Of a stretch of 64,000 nt of DNA, positions 43,109 through 51,948 are shown in pieces. Numbering within the stretch: position 1 is the first letter of the stretch; each line of letters starts with the position of its first letter. The stretch lies in assembly GCF_001442755.1 (NCBI RefSeq), contig NZ_CP006367.1, positions 558,001 to 622,000 of the forward strand, in the 5' to 3' direction. Under the pieces are notes generated by a model. It had not been told where the DNA came from. It saw only the letters and a list, made by a program, of their open reading frames with translations, and did no database searches. The DNA comes from Aureimonas sp. AU20 (GTDB taxonomy: Bacteria; Pseudomonadota; Alphaproteobacteria; Rhizobiales; Rhizobiaceae). Both the position numbers and the translations under genes were made by a program.

Positions 43109-43297
43109 TCAGGCGCTGAGGCGGCGGAAGCCGTCCGCCTCTTCGCGAGGCGCCGCGCCACTGGCCTTGCCTGAGAGCCGGGCCTTGGGCGCCGCCGCGC
43201 CGCCAGGGAGCACACGCGGAACGGTGCCGAGCCGCGCCTGTTCGCCTTGCCCGCCCTCCGCCGTTTCCTGACGGAAGAAGGCCGAGCGCTCGTCCAA
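43109..43297 (-). pseudogene. Remnant of a chemoreceptor gene (C-terminal 62 codons)
   Basis: Encodes [20 protein letters not shown], then [20 protein letters not shown] and the tail ADGFRRLSA. The last 60 residues of the intact receptor just downstream on the same strand read [39 protein letters not shown] and ADGFHRLSA. Similarity extends into the 3' flank: both copies end with the same run (GCTTGAGGACAGGCGG-like, then a GGGAGCGAAGCGG hairpin arm). The upstream part of the gene is missing, so this is what is left after a deletion between tandem receptor genes. The frame is intact and divergence is about a quarter of residues, so the duplication is not recent. Confidence 0.8.
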
Positions 43298-43372
43298 GCC
43301 GACCCTGCGATGTCTCGTCGGGCACTACGGGGGACCTGAGTCCGACAGGTTTTGCCCGGGTTCAAAAGCAAA

Positions 43373-43402
43373 GGGAGCGAAGCGGTTTGCCGCTTCGCTC
43401 CC
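43373..43402 (-). terminator. Terminator of the second chemoreceptor
   Basis: GGGAGCGAAGCGG and CCGCTTCGCTCCC form a perfect 13-base stem with a 4-base loop. On the minus strand it is followed by TTTGCTTTTG. A decayed copy of it lies at about 43043-43072 after the remnant gene. Confidence 0.85.
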
Positions 43403-43439
43403 CCGAAGACATGCTTTGAGGACAGGCGGCGCCCCTGCC

Positions 43440-45434
43440 TTAGGCGCTGAGGCGGTGAAAGCCGTCCGCGTCTTCGCGAGGTGCCGCGCCGCCGGCCTTG
43501 CCGGAGTGCCGCGCCTCGGGCGCCGCGCCGCCGGGGAGCACGCGCAGAACGGTGCCGGACCGGGCCTGTTCAGTCTCGTCGCCTTCCGCCGTTTCCAGAC
43601 GGAAGAAGGCCGAGCGCTCGTCCAACTGGCGCGATTCGGCCAGAAGCTGCTCGGCGGTGCCGCTCATCTCATGGGCCGCCCCGGCATTCTGCTGCGTGAC
43701 CTGCTCCAGCTGCTGGATCGCCTGGTTGATCTGCTGCGCGCCCAGATGCTGCTCCTGGCAGGCGACCGAAATCTCGCCCACCAGCTCGGCCGTCTTGTGG
43801 ATGCCCGGCACGAGCTCGCCCAGCCTCTGCCCGGCTTCCTGCGAGACCGACAGCGTGGCGCTGGACAATTGGCCGATCTCGCCCGCCACATGCCCGGCCC
43901 GCTCGGCGAGCTTGCGCACCTCGGACGCGACCACCGCGAAGCCCTTGCCGTGCGATCCCGCGCGCGCCGCCTCGATCGCGGCGTTGAGGGCGAGAAGGTC
44001 GGTCTGCCGGGCGATCTCCTCGACCTGCGTGATCTTCTGGGCGATCTCGCGCATGGCCTCGACGGAGTCGGCCACCGCCTTGCGGCTGCGCTCGGCGTTG
44101 GTGCTGGCCTCGGTCGCCACGGTCTCGGTCTCGCGAATGTTGTCGGCGGTCTGGCGGATATTGGCGACCATCTCCTCCATCGCGGCCGAGGCCTGCTCGG
44201 TGGCGGCGGCCTGCTCCGACGCGCCTTGGCTCAGGAGCTCGGCGGCCTGGGAAGACTGGCGCGAGCCGGATGCCACCTCGGTGGAGGATTGGCGCATGCC
44301 GGTCACGATCTCGCGCAGCTTGCGCGTCATCTCGTTCATCGTGTGCTGGAGATCGCCGATCTCGTCGCGGCTGCGGATCTCGACGGTCTGCGACAGGTCG
44401 CCTTCACCGATCAGCCGCGCGAAGGCGACGGAGCGCGACAGTGCCCTCGAGATCGAGAAGGCGATCCACAGGGCGGCGGCCGCCCCGATCAGGATCGCGC
44501 CGCCGATCAGCGCCAGAAGCGTGGAGCGCATCGCATCGTAGCGTCCGTTCGCCTCCTCGACATAGTGCCCGGTGAGGCGAAGCGCGCTGTCCACACGGGC
44601 GTTGACGAGGTCGGACACGATCTTGGCCTTGGGAATCACCGTGCCGTTCAGATAGTCGAGCGTCGCCTCGCTCTCGTCCTTCAAAGCCTTGTCCATCTCC
44701 CCGCGCTGCGCGGCGAACAGCGCCGACCAGCCGTCCGCCAGGGGCGAGAGCTCGGAGGGCGACAAGGCCGGGTTCGCCGCCAGCGAAGCGAGGGCGGCGC
44801 GGAACTCCCCGTCGGCGGCGTTCAGCGCGTCGTTGGCGCGCGCGCGGGTCGCGGGTTCGTCCAGGCCGAAGGCTGATATCACGGCAAGCCGCGCGTCGGA
44901 GGAGGCCTCGGCCAGGCGCGCCGGAGCGGCACTGTCGGGAAGGCGGGCCGCCAGCGCGCCGATTCGCGCGGCCAGCGCATCCGCCATGGGCGCGGTCTGC
45001 GTGATCGCCGTCTCGATCGGATTCTTGTCGCTCGCCACCACCATGGCGAGCCCTTTGCCGGCCGTTTCGCGATAGGTCTCGATCGCCGGTGTCAGTTCGG
45101 CCGCTTCGCCTTTCCGGTCGGCGGGCAAGGCGGTGAGATAGCGGGCGAGATCCGCGTCGATGCCTTGCCAGGTCCGCTCGTAGTCCTGGAGCATGGCGGC
45201 CTGCTTCTTCTCGTCGGGATAGACGAGCATGGCCAGGATCAGCCGGCGCGTGGCCATGACCTTGGTTTCCAGGGCCTGGATGTTGTGAAGCTGTTCGACG
45301 GGCTGGGCCGCGAAGGTCGCCATGCTCTCGTTGCTCTTGGCAAGGCTCGTGACGCCGCAATAGCCGGCGGCCCCCAGGAGAAGCAGGACGCTTCCAAAGG
45401 AAAGGAGAAGTTTCGTCTTGATGGTGACTTGCAT
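43440..45434 (-). CDS. Methyl-accepting chemotaxis protein
   Basis: 664 residues. N-terminus [28 protein letters not shown] (TM1), helical periplasmic ligand region to about residue 300, TM2 ([23 protein letters not shown]), HAMP, then the signalling hairpin with [20 protein letters not shown] and [16 protein letters not shown]. The tail ends ADGFHRLSA, related to DEGFERMSR of the receptor at 6825. No CheR-tethering pentapeptide of the NWETF kind. A clear paralogue of the first receptor by layout; ligand unknown. Confidence 0.92.
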   Translation of the reverse strand: MQVTIKTKLLLSFGSVLLLLGAAGYCGVTSLAKSNESMATFAAQPVEQLHNIQALETKVMATRRLILAMLVYPDEKKQAAMLQDYERTWQGIDADLARYLTALPADRKGEAAELTPAIETYRETAGKGLAMVVASDKNPIETAITQTAPMADALAARIGALAARLPDSAAPARLAEASSDARLAVISAFGLDEPATRARANDALNAADGEFRAALASLAANPALSPSELSPLADGWSALFAAQRGEMDKALKDESEATLDYLNGTVIPKAKIVSDLVNARVDSALRLTGHYVEEANGRYDAMRSTLLALIGGAILIGAAAALWIAFSISRALSRSVAFARLIGEGDLSQTVEIRSRDEIGDLQHTMNEMTRKLREIVTGMRQSSTEVASGSRQSSQAAELLSQGASEQAAATEQASAAMEEMVANIRQTADNIRETETVATEASTNAERSRKAVADSVEAMREIAQKITQVEEIARQTDLLALNAAIEAARAGSHGKGFAVVASEVRKLAERAGHVAGEIGQLSSATLSVSQEAGQRLGELVPGIHKTAELVGEISVACQEQHLGAQQINQAIQQLEQVTQQNAGAAHEMSGTAEQLLAESRQLDERSAFFRLETAEGDETEQARSGTVLRVLPGGAAPEARHSGKAGGAAPREDADGFHRLSA

Positions 45435-45647
45435 GGAACTGCCTGCCTCATGGCCGAGGCGTGACCTGACGTCGGGCGTTCGTCACCTCCCTTGCCCGCC
45501 TCATGTCCCGCCTGCATCGTGTGGACGAATGTCGGCGGTGGCCCTTCCCCTCAATAGCCGAAGGGAAAGCCCAAGCATGCGACCCGCCTTGGCGAGAGGA
45601 GATAAGGTTAGGCGATTAAAGAATGTCGGAGCGAATCGCGACAATGC

Positions 45648-45679
45648 GGGGGAAGCCGGTTTTTGCCGGCTTTGCCCCC
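45648..45679 (-). terminator. Hairpin downstream of the emrA-type gene
   Basis: GGGGG-AAGCCGG and CCGGCTT-TG-CCCCC form an interrupted stem around a TTTTTG loop, 20 bases beyond the stop codon. No good T-run, so a moderate call. Confidence 0.5.
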
Positions 45680-45698
45680 GATTCCGTGTCCCCGATTT

Positions 45699-46763
45699 TC
45701 AGCGCGCCGCCACGGCTGCCGCATCGGGCGCCGACGCCGTGTCCACCAGCACGACGACCGAGAGGCCGGGCGCGAGGTCTGCCATATGCGGCTGGCCGGG
45801 GTCGATGCGGATGCGCACGGGCACGCGCTGGGCGACCTTGGTGAAGTTGCCGGTGGCGTTGTCGGGGCGCAGCACGGAAAATTCCGAGCCGGTGGCCGGG
45901 GCGAAGCGCTCGATATGCCCGGTCATCTCCAGGCCGCCGAACGCGTCCACCAGAAAGCGGACGGGCTGACCGACCTGCATTCCGGCGAGCTGGGTTTCCT
46001 TGAAGTTGGCGACCACCCAGGCGACGTCTGGCACGAGGCTGGTGAGCTGCGTGCCCGCCTGCACATACTGGCCAAGCTTGACGCCGACCTCGCCGAGATG
46101 GCCCGCCTTGGGGGCGAGGATGCGCGTGTTGGCAAGATCGATCTCGGCGAGATTGACCGCAGCTTCCGCGTTGTCCACCGCCGCTTCCAGCGTCTGACGA
46201 TTGACGATCACGGTCTGCAGGTCCTGGCGCGAGACCTCGAGCTGCGCCTTGGCCTGGTCGAGCGCGGCAGAGGCCTGGTTGTTCTGGCGCGTGGCGACGT
46301 CGAGATCGCTGCCCGGCACGTAGCCCTGGCGCGCCAGCGGCTGGATGCGGGCGAGATTGGCGGCGGCGGTCTCGAAGGCGGATTCGGCGCTCTTCACCGC
46401 CGCTTCGTTGGCGGCGATCTTGGCGACGCTGGAGCGGCGCTGCTGCTGGGAATTGGCGAGCGCCGCCTTCTGGCCGGCGAGACTGGCCCGCGCCTGCGCC
46501 ACGCGCTGGGCGAAGATGCGGTCGTCGATCCGGGCGATCAGCTGCCCTTCCGCGACGCTCTCGTAATCCTGCACCGCGACCTCGGCGACGATGCCGGCGA
46601 GCTGCGGCGCGATCGTCGTCACCTGACCTCGGACATAGGCGTCGTTGGTTCGCTCGACGCTGCTGGCGAAGGGCGGCAGGCGCCAGGCGTAGAGCGCGAG
46701 CAGAACGCCGGCGGCGCCGACGAACAGGGCGACATAGGTGCCGAGTGAGCGGAAGATGCGCAT
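45699..46763 (-). CDS. HlyD/EmrA-type membrane fusion protein of a multidrug efflux pump
   Basis: 354 residues. A single N-terminal membrane helix (about 7-28) is followed by the lipoyl half-motif TNDAYVRGQVTTIAPQLAGIV, a long alpha-helical hairpin (residues ~90-180), and the returning barrel with TRILAPKAGHLGEVGVKLGQYVQAGTQL. It links the EmrB-type pump to an outer-membrane channel. ATG 46763 chosen; a GTG two codons earlier is possible. It lies 21 bases after the EmrB-type gene. Confidence 0.9.
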   Translation of the reverse strand: MRIFRSLGTYVALFVGAAGVLLALYAWRLPPFASSVERTNDAYVRGQVTTIAPQLAGIVAEVAVQDYESVAEGQLIARIDDRIFAQRVAQARASLAGQKAALANSQQQRRSSVAKIAANEAAVKSAESAFETAAANLARIQPLARQGYVPGSDLDVATRQNNQASAALDQAKAQLEVSRQDLQTVIVNRQTLEAAVDNAEAAVNLAEIDLANTRILAPKAGHLGEVGVKLGQYVQAGTQLTSLVPDVAWVVANFKETQLAGMQVGQPVRFLVDAFGGLEMTGHIERFAPATGSEFSVLRPDNATGNFTKVAQRVPVRIRIDPGQPHMADLAPGLSVVVLVDTASAPDAAAVAAR

Positions 46764-46784
46764 GGACACGAACCGGAGCGTTGG

Positions 46785-48515
46785 TCAGCCTTCGGCCGGC
46801 GCGGGCGCGATGCGGGCGCGCAGCCGGTCGAAGGCGAGGTGAAGAAGAAGGAAGCCGAGGCCCACGGCGGCCAGAACCGCCGTCAGCAGGAATGCGTCGT
46901 TATAGGCCAGGATATTGGCTTCGCGCGTCGCCTGGGTGCCGAGCAGCACCAGCCCTTCGGCCTGACGAAGCGCGGGGTCGGCAAGCGTCGAGCGATAGCT
47001 GTTGCCGAGGGCGGCGATGCGCGCGGCCACGATCGGATCGGCCAGGGTGATGTTTTCCACGATCTGGTTCGAGTGGAACTTCTCGCGGATGGTGACGAAG
47101 GTGCGGAACAGGGCCGCGCCAATGGCGCCGCCGGTCGCCTGCGTGGTCAGGAAGATGATGAGGAAGGAGAGGATGTAGTTCATCCCCTTCTTCATCGCCG
47201 AGGCGAAACCCTGCGCCATGGCGGGGGGCAGGAACAGGACACCCGCCGCCGAGATGAGGCCTTGGCTCAGATACATCTGCTCGGGCCGCGTCAGCGAGGT
47301 CGCCTGCGAATCCATCAAGGCGCCCGTCATCAGGAACAGAAGCGCCACGATATGAATATACGGCGCGCGACCGGGCTTGAGGATCGAGGCGCAGACAAGA
47401 CCCGCCGTGACGCCCGAGGCCAGCATCACGAGATAGAGCACCACCATCTGCTCGTTGCGCAGGCCCAGCACCTGGAAGAAGCCCGACGCGCCGCTGGTCT
47501 GCTCCGACAGGAGCAGCCGGAACAGGAGAAGCACGCCGGCAAAGTGCAGGATTTCCTTGGAGGTGATCCAGCGGATGTCGATCAGCGGATTGGTGCGGTT
47601 CAGCTCGATCACGGCGGCCACCGTCAGGCTGGCGAAGCCCCCGGCCAGCGTCCAGCCGATCCAGGGCGCCTCCAGCCACCAATCGAAGGGGCCGAGCGTG
47701 ACCGCGACGGCGATGGAGCCGAGGCCCAGCGCGATGAAGACGTAGGACACGAGATCGAGCCGCTCGATCACCGGCGTCTTGGGCGGCGAGTTCAGCGGCA
47801 GGAGGCGGATGGCGCAGAAGCTCATCAGCGCGAGCGCCGTTTCCAGCATGAAGAGCCCGTTCCAGTCGTCGATGTCGAGCAGGCCCGGCGAGATGAGGCG
47901 CGCCAGGGTGGGCGCGATGGCGGTGTTGGTGAGGGCCAGACTCATGCCGATCGAGAGCTTCTTCTCGGGCGGAAAGCTCTCCAGCATGTAGAGAAAGGCG
48001 AGCGAGGACATGGGCGAGGCCGCCGCGCCCGCGAAGAAGCGCACCACCAGCGCCGACTGGAGATCGTCCACGAAGAGATGCAGCAGCGTCACCGTGACGA
48101 AGCCGGCGATCGCCCATTCGGCAAAATTTCGCAGGCCGAACTGCGCGCGCATCTTGGTGAGAAGCAGCGTCAGGCTGACATTGGGCGCGAGGTAGGCCGC
48201 GCTCAGCCAGACCGTCTCGTTCACGGTGGCGCCGAGCGGGCCTTGAAGCTGGTAGAGATTGGCGGTGATGAGGTTGAGCCCCAGCCCCTGCGTCGCCGCG
48301 ATCAGCGTCGAGGCCAGGATGTAGAGCGCCGCCATCTGCGGGGTCTTGCGCACATAGGGCGCGGGGGCGGGCATGGGCGCGCCGCGCCGGCGCGGCGCGG
48401 GCTGGGCGGGCTCGCCGTCGGGGCGCACATCCTGCGGCGCCGGACCGCCGATCGAGGCGGTGGCCTTTTCGACGGGCTCGGCCGGGGCGGTGCCGCGCAC
48501 GGTTTCATCCAGCAT
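46785..48515 (-). CDS. MFS efflux transporter of the DHA2 (EmrB/QacA, 14-helix) family
   Basis: 576 residues. A 55-residue Pro/Ala-rich cytoplasmic N-terminus precedes the first helix. Motif WLSAAYLAPNVSLTLLLTKMRAQFGLRNFAEWAIAGF corresponds to the DHA2 TM2-TM3 region but lacks a strong GxLaDrxGrkxxl signature. Exports drugs or toxic metabolites with protons together with the fusion protein encoded next. Its start codon lies 11 bases inside the marR gene, so translation is coupled to the regulator. Confidence 0.88.
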   Translation of the reverse strand: MLDETVRGTAPAEPVEKATASIGGPAPQDVRPDGEPAQPAPRRRGAPMPAPAPYVRKTPQMAALYILASTLIAATQGLGLNLITANLYQLQGPLGATVNETVWLSAAYLAPNVSLTLLLTKMRAQFGLRNFAEWAIAGFVTVTLLHLFVDDLQSALVVRFFAGAAASPMSSLAFLYMLESFPPEKKLSIGMSLALTNTAIAPTLARLISPGLLDIDDWNGLFMLETALALMSFCAIRLLPLNSPPKTPVIERLDLVSYVFIALGLGSIAVAVTLGPFDWWLEAPWIGWTLAGGFASLTVAAVIELNRTNPLIDIRWITSKEILHFAGVLLLFRLLLSEQTSGASGFFQVLGLRNEQMVVLYLVMLASGVTAGLVCASILKPGRAPYIHIVALLFLMTGALMDSQATSLTRPEQMYLSQGLISAAGVLFLPPAMAQGFASAMKKGMNYILSFLIIFLTTQATGGAIGAALFRTFVTIREKFHSNQIVENITLADPIVAARIAALGNSYRSTLADPALRQAEGLVLLGTQATREANILAYNDAFLLTAVLAAVGLGFLLLHLAFDRLRARIAPAPAEG

Positions 48516-48957
48516 GGGCGCGATCCCGGTCGATGGCTTCGGAAACGAGGGCGAGCACCCGAAGCGTATCCTCGGCCTCGGTGGCCGGCACGCCGGCCAG
48601 CACGGCATCGCACAGCTCCTGCGCGATGCCGGCGACGATCGCGGCGGTCTTCTGGCCGTGCTCGGTCAACTCGACGCGCTTGACGCGCCGGTCCCCCTCG
48701 ACGGGGAGCCGGCGCAGGAGCCCCAGCGCCTCCATCCCGTCGAGAAGCCGAACCACGGTCGGCCCTTCCAGCTCCAGATCCTCGGCCAGCTCGCGCTGCG
48801 TCATGGTCTGCCGGCTGAGCGCGGCCAGCGCCCGGGCGCGGGGGTAGGTCAGGCCGCGCGCGACCACCCGTGCGTTGAAGCGCGTGCGTAGCTTGCGCGC
48901 CGTCTTCATCAGCGTTTCGGCAAAGGCGGCTTTGAGAGCGGGGTCGGCCTCGGTCAT
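48505..48957 (-). CDS. MarR-family transcriptional regulator of the efflux operon
   Basis: 150 residues with the MarR winged helix (TQRELAEDLELEGPTVVRLLDGMEALGLLRR) and wing LPVEGDRRVKRVELTEHG. First gene of a regulator-pump-fusion operon, so it probably represses its own operon in response to a pump substrate. An AT-rich promoter region with TTGCTC and CATATT spaced by 17 bases lies between this gene and the divergent SelT-like gene. Confidence 0.9.
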   Translation of the reverse strand: MTEADPALKAAFAETLMKTARKLRTRFNARVVARGLTYPRARALAALSRQTMTQRELAEDLELEGPTVVRLLDGMEALGLLRRLPVEGDRRVKRVELTEHGQKTAAIVAGIAQELCDAVLAGVPATEAEDTLRVLALVSEAIDRDRAHAG

Positions 48958-49089
48958 ACAAACAATATGGATAGGGTGCTTCTAGTGAGCAATGTATCAA
49001 AGCATGCATTCGGTGAACGCACCGTTGACGCGATGCCACACGGCTCGGCAAAACACCCCAGCCGATCCGCCGTTCGAAGGATGCCTGCC

Positions 49090-49386
49090 ATGTCCGACGC
49101 CCCTTCCCCTGCCGCCGCTCCCCGCATTTCGATCCGCTATTGCACGCAGTGCCAATGGCTTCTGCGCTCGGCCTGGCTGGCGCAGGAGCTTCTGTCGACC
49201 TTCGGGCCGGACCTCGGCGAGGTCGCGCTCGTGCCGGGCACGGGCGGCGTCTTCGAGATCCGCTACGAGGACGAGGTGATCTGGGAGCGCAAGGCCGAGG
49301 GCGGCTTTCCCGAGGCCAAGGTTCTCAAGCAGCGGGTGCGTGATCGCCTCGACCCCGAGCGCAGCCTCGGCCACAGCGACCGCTAA
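49090..49386 (+). CDS. SelT/SelW/SelH (Rdx) family redox protein, cysteine form
   Basis: 98 residues. Thioredoxin-like Rdx proteins carry C-x-x-C (or U) near the N-terminus: here ISIRYCTQCQW with C18 and C21, followed by LLRSAWLAQELLSTFG and the strand GGVFEIRYEDEVIWERK. Probably a thiol-disulfide redox protein; substrates unknown. The ATG at 49090 has AAGGA 10 bases upstream, while the ATG three codons earlier would overlap that site. Confidence 0.88.
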   Translation: MSDAPSPAAAPRISIRYCTQCQWLLRSAWLAQELLSTFGPDLGEVALVPGTGGVFEIRYEDEVIWERKAEGGFPEAKVLKQRVRDRLDPERSLGHSDR

Positions 49387-49409
49387 CGGCCAAGGGAGCG
49401 GAACGAGTG

Positions 49410-49445
49410 CGGGCCGCGCCCTTCGCAAGCGAAGGAGGCGGCCCG
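49410..49445 (+). terminator. Terminator of the SelT-like gene
   Basis: CGGGCCGC and GCGGCCCG enclose an inner CCTTCGC/GCGAAGG stem; TGTTTTA follows. It may also serve the convergent DUF1236 gene. Confidence 0.75.
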
Positions 49446-49486
49446 TGTTTTATGCCGCGCTCAGACGGCACGTCGGGTTCGAGCGC

Positions 49487-49921
49487 TTAGCGCTCGACAT
49501 AGGTGACGACGCGGCGATCGGCCTTGGAGACGATCACCGGCCGGTCCTTGTTGTAGAAATAGACATAGTCCGGGTTGGACGGGACGGGGGTCAGTACCAC
49601 GGTGTCGGGCACGACATAGCCGTTCTTGACCTCGCCCTCGACCACGACCGGATTGACCGGGTTGGCCACGACATATTGCTGCACGTCGTCAGGGGCCGAG
49701 GCCGCGCCGCCGATCACCGTGCCGGCCACGCCGCCGACCACGGCGCCCACCGGTCCGCCGACCAGTGCGCCGGCCACGGCACCGGCGCCCGTTCCGGCCA
49801 AGGTACCGGCTGCGCGTTCACCATTGCTCTTGGGTTCGGTCGTGGTGACGACCGTGGTCTGGGCCAGGGCCGGGCCGGCCAGAAGCGCGAGCGCGGCGGA
49901 AGCGAGAATGATCTTGCGCAT
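49487..49921 (-). CDS. DUF1236 family secreted protein
   Basis: 144 residues. Signal peptide (MRKIILASAALALLAGPALA, cleaved before QTTV), a Gly/Ala-rich glycine-zipper-like segment (AGTLAGTGAGAVAGALVGGP and GAVVGGVAGTVIGGAA), then the DUF1236 domain NPVVVEGEVKNGYVVPDTVV ending PDYVYFYNKDRPVIVSKADR. The glycine zipper suggests membrane interaction or self-assembly. Function unknown. A GGAAC-N16-TGTT promoter lies 36 bases upstream, suggesting general-stress expression. Confidence 0.85.
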   Translation of the reverse strand: MRKIILASAALALLAGPALAQTTVVTTTEPKSNGERAAGTLAGTGAGAVAGALVGGPVGAVVGGVAGTVIGGAASAPDDVQQYVVANPVNPVVVEGEVKNGYVVPDTVVLTPVPSNPDYVYFYNKDRPVIVSKADRRVVTYVER

Positions 49922-49956
49922 GTTATGTCGTCCTTGAAACGTCCCTCGCGGCAACA

Positions 49957-49981
49957 AACAAGCGACCGGCCTTTGCGTTCC
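49957..49981 (-). promoter_or_regulatory. EcfG-like promoter of the DUF1236 gene
   Basis: On the minus strand GGAAC (49981-49977), 16 bases, TGTT (49960-49957). The EcfG consensus is GGAAC-N16/17-CGTT, so only the first -10 base differs. Distance to the ATG is 36 bases. Confidence 0.55.
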
Positions 49982-50141
49982 CGCGCTGGCTTCGCCATTC
50001 GCGCTGCACTGCGACAAATCGTCTCCCGGTGTTCGCGAGAAAAATCGGTCTGTCGATCTCGTCGCGCCAAGCCCCTCTCGCGGACGGCACGCGGCGGGCA
50101 GTCCCTCGCGGAACCTCCACCGCCACTATAGGAGCGGACCT

Positions 50142-50498
50142 TCAGCGATCCTCGGCCACCGCGATGCGCACCTTGTCGGGATAGAAGGCGAGATGGCCGG
50201 CGATGGCGCGGGCCGCCTCCTTGGGCTGGTCGTAGCTCCACACGGCGTTCTCGGCGCCGTAGCCTTCGGCCGAGATCGACCAGTAGCGCGCCTCGCCCTT
50301 GTAGGGGCAGGTCGTGCGCTTGTCGCTTTCCTGGAGAAAGGCCATCTCGGCATGGTCGCGCGGGATGTAGTAGACGGGCTCGTGCCCGGCCTCGATCAGC
50401 TTCAGAGCGTCCTTGGTGGAGGCGATCACCGCGTCGTGGAACAGGACCTGGACGGCGCGCGGTTCGCGCTCGATGCGGATGCGGTCGGTGGCGGACAT
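50142..50498 (-). CDS. DUF427 family protein
   Basis: 118 residues. The core reads EPRAVQVLFHDAVIASTKDA, then YYIPRDHAEMAFLQESDKRT, TCPYKGEARYWSI and VWSYDQPKEAARAIAGHLAFYPDKV, the normal DUF427 signature. Small cytoplasmic proteins of unknown role. The upstream region is shared with the divergent sigma factor gene and contains an 11-base direct repeat (GACAAGCCGGC at 50552 and 50602). Confidence 0.9.
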   Translation of the reverse strand: MSATDRIRIEREPRAVQVLFHDAVIASTKDALKLIEAGHEPVYYIPRDHAEMAFLQESDKRTTCPYKGEARYWSISAEGYGAENAVWSYDQPKEAARAIAGHLAFYPDKVRIAVAEDR

Positions 50499-50653
50499 GG
50501 TTGGTTCTCCCTTGAGCGGGCGCCTCTTCGAACGGGGGCGGCCCTTGCCGAGACAAGCCGGCTCGGGGCACCCCGGTTCCCACAGGTTGCACCCGGCGGT
50601 TGACAAGCCGGCGCCGGGCCTGTTCCCGTGCGCGCGCCGCCGGGAGGAGACGG

Positions 50654-51226
50654 ATGCCGCCACGAACGAGCCCGAACACGCCGCGCGACCATCTCGCCCG
50701 CCGCCTCCTTGCCGTGGCGGAGGGGGACCGGGCCGCGCTGCGCGACGTCTACGACCTCACGGCCGCGAAGCTTTTCGGCATCTGCCTGCGTATCTTGAGC
50801 GACAGGGTGGAAGCCGAGGACGTGTTGCAGGAGGTCTATCTTACGGTCTGGAACAGGGCGGGGCGGTTCGAGCCGGAACGGGCGAGCCCAATCACCTGGC
50901 TCGCCACGATCGCCCGCAACCGCGCCATCGACCGCCTGCGGGCGCTCGGCCCCGCTCGGGCGGGGCGAAGCGGGCTGGAGGCGGCGGACGAGGTGGCCGA
51001 CGACACGCCCGACGCGCTGGCGCGGCTGGAAGCCTCGGACGAGACGGCGCGCCTGCGCGCCTGCCTCGAGCAGTTGGAAGAGCGCACGCGCGGCGCCATT
51101 CTCGGCGCCTTCTTCGGCGGGCGCACCTATGACGATCTGGCTTGCCAGGCGGGGATTCCGCTCGGCACGATGAAGAGCACGATCAGGCGTGGCCTGATCC
51201 GTTTGAAAGGATGCCTCAGCGAATGA
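50654..51226 (+). CDS. ECF RNA polymerase sigma factor, SigK/RskA-linked type
   Basis: 190 residues. Region 2: LRDVYDLTAAKLFGICLRIL with EAEDVLQEVYLTVWNRAGRF and PITWLATIARNRAIDRLR. Region 4: LEERTRGAILGAFFGGRTYDDLA with GIPLGTMKSTIRRGLIRLKGCL. The ATG follows GGGAGGAGACGG. Its stop overlaps the anti-sigma start by 4 bases, the usual cognate pairing. It is not the EcfG general-stress factor, which would sit with phyR/nepR. The likely regulon includes this operon and the fasciclin gene downstream. Confidence 0.9.
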   Translation: MPPRTSPNTPRDHLARRLLAVAEGDRAALRDVYDLTAAKLFGICLRILSDRVEAEDVLQEVYLTVWNRAGRFEPERASPITWLATIARNRAIDRLRALGPARAGRSGLEAADEVADDTPDALARLEASDETARLRACLEQLEERTRGAILGAFFGGRTYDDLACQAGIPLGTMKSTIRRGLIRLKGCLSE

Positions 51227-51948
51227 GTGGCATTGCCGATCCCGAAGGCGAGGGCTGGCTGGCGGCGGACTACGCGCTGGGCGTCCTGCCGCAGCGCGAG
51301 CGCCTCCTGGCCGAGCGGCGCGCCCGGCAGGACCCCGGTTTCGCCGCCGAGATCGGCGAGTGGGAAGCGCGCCTCGCGCCGCTGGCCGAGGCCGTGCGCC
51401 CGGAATCGCCGCCCGCCAGCCTCTGGGCAGCAATCGAGCGCGAACTGCCCAAGCCAAGGCCTGCCGCCGCCTCGCCGGCGCTGGATGTCGGCCGACGCGT
51501 GTCGGCGGTCTGGCGCTGGCTGGCGCTCGGCTCCACCGGCCTTCTCGCCGCGAGCCTCGCCTCGGTCGTGGTGCTGGTCTCCAATCCCGCCGCCCCGCCG
51601 GCGCCCGCCATGATGGCCTCCGTCTCCACCTCAGACGGTGCGGCGCTGCTCACCGCCGTTCTCGATCCGGTGGGCGGCCATGCCATGCTCATGCCCGGCG
51701 CCATGCCCATGCCGGAAGGGCGCGTGCCCGAACTCTGGATCATTCCCGAAGGCGGCGTGCCGATCTCGCTCGGCCTTCTCGACCCCGCCCGCCCCTTGCG
51801 CATCGCGCTGCGCCGGCCCGGCATGGCGGAGGACATGATGAAGCCCGGCGGGGCCATGCTCGCCATCTCGGCCGAGCCGGTGGGCGGCTCGCCCACGGGC
51901 CAGCCGACTGGCCCGGTGCTCGGCACCGGCGCGCTGCGCTCGATCTGA
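51223..51948 (+). CDS. RskA-type transmembrane anti-sigma factor
   Basis: 241 residues. The N-terminal cytoplasmic anti-sigma region (GWLAADYALGVLPQRERLLAERRARQDPGFAAEIGEWEARLAPLAE) is followed by one membrane helix (WLALGSTGLLAASLASVVVLV, about 101-121) and an extracytoplasmic RskA_C-like domain with VPELWIIPEGGVPISLGLLD. No zinc-binding HxxxCxxC motif, so it belongs to the RskA rather than ChrR class. It should hold the sigma factor at the membrane until an envelope or redox signal arrives. Confidence 0.87.
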   Translation: MSGIADPEGEGWLAADYALGVLPQRERLLAERRARQDPGFAAEIGEWEARLAPLAEAVRPESPPASLWAAIERELPKPRPAAASPALDVGRRVSAVWRWLALGSTGLLAASLASVVVLVSNPAAPPAPAMMASVSTSDGAALLTAVLDPVGGHAMLMPGAMPMPEGRVPELWIIPEGGVPISLGLLDPARPLRIALRRPGMAEDMMKPGGAMLAISAEPVGGSPTGQPTGPVLGTGALRSI

